From NCBI RefSeq assembly GCF_000725545.1, contig NZ_JNZP01000016.1, forward strand, positions 101,802 through 165,801: a stretch of DNA of 64,000 bases, written 5' to 3'. A model generated the notes under the pieces. The model was not told the DNA's origin and searched no databases. It worked only from the letters and a program-made list of their open reading frames with translations. Shown one piece after another: positions 53,401-62,000 of the stretch (position 1 is the stretch's first letter; each line of letters starts with the position of its first letter). The DNA is from Streptomyces exfoliatus. Lineage in GTDB: Bacteria; Actinomycetota; Actinomycetes; Streptomycetales; Streptomycetaceae. The translations under genes and the position numbers were made by a program.

Positions 53401-56022
53401 ACGTACGCCGAACTGGAGCGGGCCTCCGCATCCGTCGCGCGTGCCGTGCGGGCGACGGGCGCGGGGCCGAACGACCTGGTCGGCGTCCTGATGGGCCGGG
53501 GCTGGGAACAGGCCGCCGCGGTGTTGGGCGTGCTGCGCGCGGGGGCCGCGTACCTGCCGCTGGACGCCAAGCTGCCGGCGGCCCGGATCGCGCACACCCT
53601 GCGCCATGCGCGCGCGGTCGCGACGGTGGTCCTGCCGGACGGTGACGCCGCCGCGAAGGTGCCCTCCGACGTGGTGCGGATCGTGTTCGACCCGGCTGCG
53701 CCCCACGCCGACGGGGCACCCGAGGCGGTGTCCGCGGCCACCGCGGCCGACATGGCGTACGTGATCTACACCTCCGGTTCGACGGGCGACCCCAAGGGCG
53801 TCGTCATCGATCACCGGGGTGCGCTCAACACGGTCACGGACATCAACGAGCGGTTTCACGTCGGCTCCGAGGACCGGGTGTTCGGCATCTCGGCCCTCGG
53901 CTTCGACCTCTCGGTGTACGACCTGTTCGGCACCTTCGCCGCGGGTGCCACCCTGGTGATGCCGGGCGACGACGAGGACCGCGATCCGGTCCGCTGGTCG
54001 CGGACGGTGGCGGAGCACGGAGTGACCGTCTGGAACTCGGTGCCCGCGCTGATGGAGATGCTCCTGGCGCACGCGCTGGGCAACGCCGCGGTCCGGCTGG
54101 AGTCCCTGCGGCTGGTCATGCTCAGCGGCGACTGGATCCCGGTCGGCATGCCCGGGCAGATCCACGAGCTCAGCCCCAAGACCCGGGTGATCAGCCTGGG
54201 CGGGGCGACCGAGGCCTCGATCTGGTCGGTGCTGCACCCGGTGGAGACCGTCGATCCGGAGCGGCCGAGCATTCCCTACGGCCGTCCCATGCGGAACCAG
54301 TCGATGTACGTGTTCGACCAGGCGTTCCTGCCCTGCCCGGTCGGAGTGCCCGGTCAGCTGTACATCGGAGGCATCGGCCTGGCGCTCGGCTACCACCAGG
54401 CGCCCGAGCTGACCGAGCGGGCGTTCCCCGCCCACCCGGTGACCGGCGAACGGCTGTACCGGACCGGCGATCTGGCCCGGCTGATGCCGGACGGCACGCT
54501 GGAGTTCCTGGGCCGTGAGGACTCTCAGGTGAAGGTGCGCGGCATGCGCATCGAACTCGGCGAGATCGAGGCCGCTCTGGTGCGCACCGACGGGATCCGG
54601 GAGGCTGCCGCCCTGGTCGAGGGCTCCGGCACCGCCGCGCAGCTGGTGGCGTACGTGGTCGCGGAAGACGCGTCCGGTGCGGCTGCGGTGGGCGCGCCCC
54701 GTTTCGACGCCGAACGGCTGAAGCATCTGGAGGTGCGGATGCGGCAGCCGGGGCGGCGCGACGACCTGGCCGGCCGGGAGGTGTTGCCGTTCACCGCGCC
54801 CGCCGACAGCGCGGCGCTGCGGGCGGCCGCGGCCCTGCGGGGGAACGCGGACGCGTTCGGCCGGCTTCCGGCCCCGGCCGACGCGCTGCACGCACTGCTG
54901 ACCGTCCTGGCGCGTCAGGACGAGGCCGCGGTGCCGAAGTACGGCTACGGTTCGGCCGGCGGGCTCTACCCGGTGCAGGTCTATGTGCACGTCGCCCCCG
55001 GCGGCGTGGCCGGCATGCCTGCCGGGACGTACTACTTCGATCCGGCGGCGCCCGCTCTGGTGGCGCTGCGGCAGGACGTGGGGTACGCGCCGGAGCTGTT
55101 CGGGCCCACCAACCACGAGCTGGCACAGGACGCCGCGTTCGCGATCTACCTGGTCTCCCGAAGCTCGGCCATCGCACCCGTGTACGGCGAACTGGCCGAC
55201 CGCTTCATGCTGCTGGAGGCGGGCGCGATGGCACAGCTCCTGCGTCAGCGGGCGGCCGACTGCGGGCTGGCGCTGCGACCCGTCGGCGACGTGTACGCGG
55301 AGCCGCTGCGGGCCGCGCTGCACCTGGAGGACGGGCAGTCGGTGCTGCACAGTGTGATCGGCGGGCCGGTCGCCGGGGCCCCGGCCTCGGGCGCGGGCCG
55401 GGAGGAGCAGCTGCGCACCGCTCTGGCCGAGCGGCTGCCGGTCTACATGGTGCCGCGGCACATCCGCGCCATCGACGCGCTTCCGCTCAGCTCCAACGGC
55501 AAGGTGGACCGCAAGGCGCTGGCGCGACGGGCCGCCGCGTCCGCACCCGCCGCCGGCGCGGTCACTGCTCCGGCGACGCCGGTGACCTCTCCCCCGGCCG
55601 CTCCCGCACCGATCGCCATGGCGGCGGCCGGCAGCGGTTCGACCGGACACCTGGTCCGGTTGTGGCAGGAGGTGCTGGGCGGCGAGAGCATCGGCCTCGA
55701 CGTCAACTTCTTCGAACTGGGTGCCAACTCCATCCACATGGTGCAGGTCCAGCGGCGGATCGGGGAGCTGTTCGGCCGGGAGATCCCCGTGCTCGAACTC
55801 TTCGAGCGCCCGACGATCCGGCTGCTGGCCGAGCTGCTCGACGAGCCGGACCCGGCTGCCGCCGGGAGCCCGTCCGTACCGGCGGCATCCGCGCCGCACC
55901 CCGCACCGGCACCCACGCCCCAGCCTTCCACGGCCGAGGCAGCGCCTACCCGGGCGCAGCACCACGAACGACGGCGATCCGCCCGGCGCGCCGGCGGATC
56001 CGGCAGGGGCACCACCGCATGA
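47479..56022 (+). CDS. NRPS, C-A(Gly)[monooxygenase]-PCP-Cy-A(Cys)[oxidase]-PCP
   Basis: 2847-residue synthetase with an extra enzyme inside each A domain. C (55-490; NHHLVGDAWS about 184). A1 (510-1380) is split after A4 (FDISVVELL, 704) by a luciferase-like flavin monooxygenase (about 752-1085; FAAVWMPERHFHAFGG, LSGGRVGLSFASGWHVDDF), resuming at HLQCTPSLA and A5 MYGPTETTVWS (1178). A1 code D,I,V,Q,L,G,M,V,W,K is near glycine. PCP1 1422. Cy (1490-1930) with DTLIADGGS, the DxxxxDxxS heterocyclization motif. A2 (1950-2680; FDLSVYDLF, WNSVPALME, GGATEASIWS) code D,L,Y,N,M,S,L,I,W,K fits cysteine. A nitroreductase-like FMN oxidase (about 2410-2630; PKYGYGSAGGLYPVQVYVH) sits between A8 and A10. 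PCP2 ELGANSI 2745. The basic tail ends in ATGA overlap. Confidence 0.93.
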   Translation: MSDAAVPGPDRTSEGRDSRLARLTPEQRARFEQRIRGGGPARHAAARSPLAGRDRSVPAPLSFGQERLWFLEQLNPGLAVFNEYAALRLSGTLDVAALQQALDGLVERHEALRTVVALGEDGPVQRVLDDAGFALRVLDLPADPAAEQAAAEAEAARPFDLAEGPLFRALLLRSAPDRALLVITNHHLVGDAWSRSVLIDDLRAHYAAALSGAARPAPLAAQYADWATWQRRELTDEALATPLAYWRGQLEGAPHLLALATDRPRPAVPSYQGGRVHFTLDAQTTAAVDALAKEAQATPFMVTLAGWQALLMRHSGQEDVVVGVPTAGRTPAESESMVGMFVNSLVIRSDLSGDPSFAGLLGRVRETVLGALAHQQVPFERLVQELRPERDLSYAPLYQVQFGYRNVPERELGLPGVSMEVVDLDNGVCRGDLAVELSRDGELTRGVCEFSRDLFDERTALEWCATLTRILRRATAEPDLPLSALLALSPAETAALDLSNDTTTAVTPEDGVLAGFDRQVHRRPDAPALVCGAEELDYGQLDSRVSALAARLRAAGAGPGTLVGLCLRRGTDLVVSMLAVLRSGAAYLPMDPSYPAARLTHMVRDARPVLVVVHEASRAAAPADAALLDLDAGPGTEPVGLGRATADAASPDSPAYVIYTSGSTGTPKGVVVRRRNLDNFLVAMDSVVGAEEPVSWLAVTSVSFDISVVELLWTLSRGHRVVLSQDPESAALPAVASAPAVRFAAEAASAPEFSLFYFSSAQPESGPGPEQYRLLMEGAAFADTHDFAAVWMPERHFHAFGGPFPAPSVLAGAIANSTSRLGIRAGSVVMPLHHSIRVAEEWSVVDNLSGGRVGLSFASGWHVDDFVLANDAYERRNELLLSGIDEVRRLWRGERVTFEAPGGRPAEIAVLPRPVQPELPFWLTSSGNPETCRRAGEIGARLLTHLLGQSVEDLAERITTYRDAWRAAGHAGEPHVTLMLHTYVGADAADVRARAWEPFRAYLRSSLGLIENMARGLGMDVRSADFTPEDLEALLDHACARYMRDGSLIGTADDCLPLVERLTAIGVDELACLVDFGVDTDAVLAALPRLDALRRATAAPRTTSAVAPAPVADSLTALVRRHGVTHLQCTPSLARTLLDEPDAESLRGLRMLLLGGEPLDRLLARRLHERLGADIRNMYGPTETTVWSTSCAVAPGGAPVLIGKPLANTSVYVLDGHGRRVPAGVPGELHIGGAGVAEGYLDRPELTAERFVPDTFAGGPEARLYRTGDIVRTVRDGRLEYLSRNDHQVKIRGFRVETGEVEYALAALPAVRQAVVTAHGLGTERAALTAYVVPAGPAVDPGALRSALSERLPAFLVPSRFVLLDAFPLTSNGKVDRAALPAPGTTVTGRAYEAPVTAVERAIAEIWRVALEVDRVGLHDDFFELGGHSLLATQVLARIRQDLAVRLPLRVFFTSPTVASLATTVEELRSAAAPGDEPSAVALRPDPATRHEPFPLTDVQRAYWIGRSGAVGGDVSCHLYVELDVTDVDLDRLQDAWRALVHRHDALRLVIGADGTQRVLESVPDYRIDVVELGTLDAASQAGRLAELRDAMSHQVLPSDVWPLFDLRASRLGGGRDRLHLSIDTLIADGGSVRILLGELLAVYQGKLTPRPLELTFRDYVMADQQRRQGDAYQRDLAYWQERLETLPPAPRLPLRTQPESLSETRFGRREEYLPADVWDRIKVRAAKERITPSAVALTAYAQVLGTWSADDRFTLNLTLFNRIGDHADLSALVGDFTDLSLFEVDGGCHGAFAERARRVQERLWEDLEHRLVSGVRVARELMQRRGVSDAAMPVVFTSELGAGDDGGSTALRELGAEVAHTITQTPQVWLDHQISEDAGRLRLTWDAVEALFPTGMLDDMFAAYTGLLRALADEDACWTDERRSVLPAWQQEAYRALNATAGPVPAGLLHEPFLAQASARPDWPAVVSATGTVTYAELERASASVARAVRATGAGPNDLVGVLMGRGWEQAAAVLGVLRAGAAYLPLDAKLPAARIAHTLRHARAVATVVLPDGDAAAKVPSDVVRIVFDPAAPHADGAPEAVSAATAADMAYVIYTSGSTGDPKGVVIDHRGALNTVTDINERFHVGSEDRVFGISALGFDLSVYDLFGTFAAGATLVMPGDDEDRDPVRWSRTVAEHGVTVWNSVPALMEMLLAHALGNAAVRLESLRLVMLSGDWIPVGMPGQIHELSPKTRVISLGGATEASIWSVLHPVETVDPERPSIPYGRPMRNQSMYVFDQAFLPCPVGVPGQLYIGGIGLALGYHQAPELTERAFPAHPVTGERLYRTGDLARLMPDGTLEFLGREDSQVKVRGMRIELGEIEAALVRTDGIREAAALVEGSGTAAQLVAYVVAEDASGAAAVGAPRFDAERLKHLEVRMRQPGRRDDLAGREVLPFTAPADSAALRAAAALRGNADAFGRLPAPADALHALLTVLARQDEAAVPKYGYGSAGGLYPVQVYVHVAPGGVAGMPAGTYYFDPAAPALVALRQDVGYAPELFGPTNHELAQDAAFAIYLVSRSSAIAPVYGELADRFMLLEAGAMAQLLRQRAADCGLALRPVGDVYAEPLRAALHLEDGQSVLHSVIGGPVAGAPASGAGREEQLRTALAERLPVYMVPRHIRAIDALPLSSNGKVDRKALARRAAASAPAAGAVTAPATPVTSPPAAPAPIAMAAAGSGSTGHLVRLWQEVLGGESIGLDVNFFELGANSIHMVQVQRRIGELFGREIPVLELFERPTIRLLAELLDEPDPAAAGSPSVPAASAPHPAPAPTPQPSTAEAAPTRAQHHERRRSARRAGGSGRGTTA

Positions 56023-59000
56023 ACACGGACAGAGTAGAGATGGCGATGACCGACCGGCTGACCACAGACACCGAGCCCGCACCTGCCGACATCCCGGACG
56101 CGGTGGCCGTCACGGGCCTGGCCTGCCGCTTTCCCGGCGCGGCGGACAGCGCGGAGTTCTGGTCGAACCTGCTGGCCGGGCGGGAGAGCCTGGCCTTCCG
56201 GACCCCTGAGGAGCTGGCCGCCCTCGGAGTGCCGCCGGAGCGGCTCGCCGACCCCCGCTTCGTCGCCTCCGGCGGCGTGCTGGAGGACACCGACCGATTC
56301 GACGCGGCGTTCTTCGGCATCACGCCGCGTGAGGCCGAGCTGATGGACCCCCAGCACCGGCTGTTCCTGCAGTGCGCGGTCTCCGCCCTGGAGGACGCGG
56401 GTCAGCGCCCCGACCGGACCGAGGGCGACATCGGGGTCTATGCCGCCTCCGGTTTCAACTCGTACCTCACCCACCAGCTGCTGCCGTACGCGGCCGAACT
56501 CGGCGACCGCGCCGACGTGCAGTGGCTGGCGGGCAGCGACAAGGACTACCTGGCCACGCAGGTCTCCTACCGGCTGGGGCTGACCGGCCCCAGCCTCAAC
56601 GTCCAGACCGCGTGCTCCTCCGCGCTCGTCGCGGTTCATCTGGCCGCCGAGGCCCTGCTGAGCGGCGAGTGCGATGTCGCCCTGGCCGGTGCCGTGTCGG
56701 TGGGTGTCTCCCAGGGGCTGGGCTATCTACACAGCGAGGGCGGCATTCTCTCGGCGGACGGCCACTGCCGGCCCTTCGACGCGGAAGCCACCGGGACGGT
56801 GTTCGGCAGCGGTGTCGGCGCGGTCGTGCTCAAGCGGTTGGCGGACGCCATCGAGGACGGCGACACCATCCGCGCGGTCCTGCGCGGCTCCGCCGTCAAC
56901 AACGACGGCAACCACAAGGTCGGTTTCACCGCTCCGAGCACCAGCGGTCAGGTCCGGGTCATCACCGCGGCCCAGGCCGTGGCCGGGGTGGGCCCCGAGG
57001 AGCTGGCCTACCTGGAGGCGCACGGCACCGGCACCGCACTCGGCGACCAGATCGAACTGGCAGCGCTGCGCAAGGTCTTCGCGGACGCGCCGGAGAGCCG
57101 CTGCGCTCTGGGCGCGGTCAAGTCGAACGTCGGACATCTGGACACCGCCGCGGGCATGGCCGGTCTGATCAAGACCGTGCTGACCCTTCAGCACCGCACC
57201 CTGCTGCCCACCGTGCACTTCAGCCGGCCGCACCCGGGGCACGGTCTGGACGGCACCCGGTTCCGGGTGCTGACCGAGGCCGAGCCGTGGTCCGGCCCCG
57301 AGGGGGCGATGCTGGCGGGCGTCAGCTCGTTCGGCATCGGCGGCACCAACGCCCACCTCGTCCTCCAGGAACCGCCGCGCCCGGCCACCCCGTCCGCCGC
57401 GGACGCCGGCGGGCAGGGCGAGGCTCGCTGGCAGCTGCTCCCCGTGTCGGCACGTACCCCGGCCGCGCTGGAGCGAAGCACCACCGCCCTGGCCGGCGCA
57501 CTGACCCATGGGACACCGGTGCGTCTCGGTGACGCGGCGCACTCCCTGCAGACCGGCCGGCGCGAGTTCGAGTGGCGGCGGGCTGTGCTCGCCACGGACA
57601 CCGCCGGCGCCGCGGCCGCGTTCGCCGTGCCCACCGAGGGCACGGCGGCCGCCGGCTCCGGAACCGGTGCCGTGTACGTCTTCCCGGGCCAGGGCGCAGG
57701 GTTCCCGGGCATGGCCGCGGAGCCGTACCGCGCCGAGCCGGTGTTCCGCGCCGAGCTCGACCGCGCCCTGGAGGCGCTGCGCCCCTGGACCGACGCACCG
57801 CTGCGCGAGCTGCTGCTCGACCCCGGGCACCCGGACCTGTTCGAACGCACCGAGGTGGCACAGCCCGCGCTGTTCGCCGTCGAGTACGCGCTGGCGTCCT
57901 GGTGGGCGGCCGTGGGCGTACGCCCGGCGGCCCTGGTCGGGCACAGCGTCGGCGAGTTCACCGCGGCCTGCCTGGCCGGGATCTTCTCGCTGGCGGACGC
58001 GGCACGCCTGGTCGCGGCGCGCGGCCGGCTCATGGGCCGGCTGCCCGCGGGCTCGATGCTCGCGGTGCCGCTGCCGGAGTCCGAGGTCCGCGCCCTGATC
58101 GGCGACGGTCCCGGCCCGGACGGCCTGGACCTGAGCGCCGTCAACGCGCCCGACCGCTGTGTCGTGGCCGGCACCCCGGAGGCCGTGGCGGAGCTGCGCG
58201 AGCGGCTCGCCGCCTCGGGCGTGGCGACCCGCCTGCTCGCCACCCGGCACGCCTTCCACTCCCGCCATGTGGACGCGATCCTCGGCGAGTTCACCGCGCT
58301 GGCCGCCGGCGTGCCGATGCACGCACCCGCGCTGCCCGTGGTCTCTACGGTCACGGGCACCTGGCTGACGGCACAGGAGGCCTGCTCCCCCGCGTACTGG
58401 AGCCGCCAGATGCGCGAAGCCGTGCGCTTCGCCGACGCGCTGGCCCAGTGCCCGGGATCCGTACCCGTGCTGGAGGTCGGACCGGGGGCCGCCCTCACCT
58501 CGGCGGCCCGCCGGACCCTCGGGCCGGGCCGCCAGGTGCCGGCAGGCCTCACCCGCGAGGAGCCGGGCCGCCCGCCGCAGCGGCTGGCCGCCCTCGCCGC
58601 CCTCTGGGAGCAGGGGGCCGAGATCGACTGGTCGGTGCTCGGCGACCGCGCCGGGCTGCGCCGGATCCCCCTGCCGACCTACCCGTTCGAGCCCGACCGG
58701 CACTGGTTCGAGCCCACCACACCGGCCCGCGGCCTGCCCACCCGGGCCCCGGGCATCGACCGGCCCGCCGGTGTGGACGGCTGGTTCCGCGCCACCCAGT
58801 GGAACCGCTCCGCCCCGCCTGCCGCCGCACCCCGCCCGCTGGGCACCGTCCTGGTACTGGCCGACGCCTCGGGCCTCGGCACGGAACTGGCCGGGCGGCT
58901 CGCCGAAGCCGGTTCCCGGGTGATCGTGGCCCGTGCCGCGGACGCCGCGCGCGCGCCGGGCACGCTCGGCGCCTCCCCCGAGGGCTACCTGCTGCGCCCT

Positions 59001-62000
59001 GACGACCGGGAGGCGTTCGAGGCGCTGGCCACCGACCTCGCCGAGCGCGGGAGCGCACCGGACGTCGTGCTCGGCTGCTGGGCGATGGACGACCCGGCGC
59101 TCGCCGATGCCGCGCCGAACGCGGTCGGCGACGCCGCCGCCGCGGCCGTCACCGTCCCCGTCTTCCTGGCCCGCGCCCTCGGCGAGGCCTTCCCCGGCGC
59201 GCCGGTGCGGATGCTGTTCGTGACCGATGCCGCCCACGCCGTCGGCGGGCAGCCGCCGCGTACTCCGCACTCCGCGGCGGTCCTCGGCCCGGTGCGGGTC
59301 ATTCCGCTGGAGACCCCGCTCTTCGCGGTCCGCGCCGTCGACGTCGACTGCCCGGCCCGTACCCCGGCCCGGCTGGCGAGGACCGCCGACGCGGTGCTCG
59401 CCGAGCTGTACGCCGAGTCCGCCTGGGAGCTTCCCGAGCCGTTGGTCGCGCTGCGCGGCCGCGGCCGCTGGACGTCCTCGACGGCCCGGCCGGAACTGGC
59501 TCCGGCCCCGGCCTCCCCGGTGCTCCGCGACGGCGGAACGTATCTCGTCACCGGTGGGCTGGGCGGCATCGGCCGCGCGGTCGCCGAGTGGTGCGTCGCC
59601 GGAACCACCGCGTGCACCGTCGTCCTGGTCACCCGGCGGGCCGTCCCCGACGGGCCCCACTGGACCGTGATCCGCACCGCGGAGTCCGCGACCGCCACCG
59701 CCGCGCCGGAACTGTCGGACTGGTTCGCCACCCTGGCCGCGGGCGGCGCCGCGGTCTACGTCGTCGAAGCCGATGTCGCCGACGAGGGGGCCCTCGGCGC
59801 GGCACTGGCCCGCGTACGGGCCGCGCACGGCGGGATCGACGGCGTGGTGCACGCGGCCGGTGTGCCCGGCGGCGGTGTCGTCTCACTGCGTACGGCCCAG
59901 GAGATCGCCCGGGTCCTCGAACCCAAGGTGCGCGGCACGGTCGTGCTGCACCGGCTCACCGAGGACGACGCGCCCGACTTCTTCGTGCTCTTCTCCTCCG
60001 CCATGGCCATGGTCGGCGCCCCCGGACAAGTCGACTACGCGGCCGCCAACGCCTTCCTCGACAGCTTCGCCCACACCGCGGACACCGTGGTCTCGGTCGG
60101 CTGGGACCGCTGGTCCGAGGTGGGCATGGCGGTCCGGAGCAGCGCCTCCGCCTGGACCGGCGGCGAGCCCCTCGACCACCCGCTGTTCGATCTGCGACGC
60201 GCCGGCGGCGCCGCCGGCGCGGAGCCGTATCTGGAGCTTCGGGTCCGGCACGGCGCACACACCGAGTGGCTGTCGGACGAGCACCGCCTCGGCGGCGAGC
60301 CGGTCCTTCCCGGTACCGCGCTTCTCGACCTGGCGACCGCCGCGTTCCGGCTGACCCCGGGTGCCGGGCAGGCCGAGCTGCGCGACGTCGTGTTCTCGCA
60401 GCCCGTGCGCGTCCCGTCCGGCGAGCGTCCGGAGATCACGGTCGCGCTGCGTCCTCGTGAGGCCGGCTACGACTGGTCGGTCACCTCCTCGCAGTCGTCG
60501 GGTCGACCGCACGCCCAGGGATTCGTGACGGCGTTCGCGGGCCCGGCCCCGCAGCCGGTCGCCCTGGCAGAGGCGCAGGAAGCGTGCGGCGCCCCCGTGC
60601 CGCTGGCGGCCGGCGACGCGCGCGGCGGCGTCGGGCTGAGCACCGGTCCCCGCTGGGAGAGTCTGCGCGAGGCGCGGCAGAGCGAGCGCAACGGCTTCCT
60701 GTCCCTCGCGCTTCCCGAGGAGTTCCACGACGATCTGGCGGTGCATCCGCTGCACCCGGCGCTGCTGGACGTGGCCACGGGCGCGGTCGTCGCGCGGACC
60801 GGCACCCACCTGCCGGTGGCGTACCGCAGCCTGGTGGTGCACCGGGATCTGCCGGCCGAGCTGCGCGTCGTCACCTTCCAGCGCGAGGGCGACGGCCCCC
60901 AGGACACCCTGGTCGTCGACCTGGTGCTGGCCGGTGCGGACGGGGCGCCCGCCGTCACCATCGAGGGGTTCGTACTGCGTCCGGCGCCCAGCGGCGCCCA
61001 GCGCCAGGCGGAGCCGGAGGAGGGTGGCATCCCGACCGAGGAGGGGCTGCACGCCCTCGAGCGGGTGCTCGCGAACCAGCACTTGCCGCATCTGGTGGTC
61101 AGCCCGCGGGCCGACCAGTGGGACCGGCCGCGTCCGGCCGCCCGCTCGACGGCGAAGGCGGACGGTTCGCCGCGCGCCGCCGCAGGCGGTGCTCCCCGTG
61201 ACGAGATCGAACAGCGGATCGCCGAGGTCTGGAGCCGGCTGCTCGGCATCCCGGACATCGGCCTGGACGACAACCTCTTCGAACTCGGCGGGGACTCCCT
61301 GCTGATCGTGCAGATCTCCGCCGAGTGCCAGCGCCTGGGGCTGCCCATGTCGCCCGGCGACGTCTTCGAACTGCCCACGGTCGCACGGCTCGCCGAGCGG
61401 ATACGCCTCACGATGGCGGCGGCCGAAGCCGCGGGCCCCCCGGCCGCTGACGAAGGTTCGGCGGCCGTCTCCGGTGACGCCCGCCCTGCGGAGATCCCGC
61501 TCTCCTTCGCCCAGGCGGCGCTCTGGTTCCACGGGAAACTGCAGGGCGCGACCCCGGCGTACAACATGCCGTCCGCGATCCGGCTCTCCGGCCGGCTCGA
61601 CCGCACGGCGCTGCAGGCGGCCCTCGTCGATGTGACGGAGCGCCACGAGAGCCTTCGGACGCTCTTCCCCGACCGGGAGGGAGTGCCCTACCAGCACATT
61701 CTGAGCACCGAGGAGGCAGCGCCCCGGCTGGTGTTCTCCCGCACCACGGAGGACCGGCTGCCGCAGGAGCTGGCCGAGGTCGCGCGCTACCCGTTCGACC
61801 TGTCGGCCGAACCCCCGCTGATCACCCACCTCTTCGAGGTGGCACCCGAGGAGCACGTACTGATCCTCGTGCTCCACCACATCGCGGGCGACGGCTCCTC
61901 GATGGCCCCGCTGGCCCGGGACATGACCAGCTCCTACCTGGCGCGCGCCCGCGGCGAGGCACCCGTGTGGGAACCGCTGCCGCTGCAGTACGCCGAGTTC

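Noticed and set aside
55376..56022. Integrated release (TE or R) domain at the end of NRPS2
   Set aside because: After the last carrier domain only a Pro/Ala/Arg-rich tail follows; no GxSxG or reductase motif is present.
35580..56022. Epimerase domains in NRPS1 or NRPS2
   Set aside because: Every condensation-like region is followed by an A domain and carries C or Cy motifs; no additional E domain fits between a carrier domain and the next C domain.
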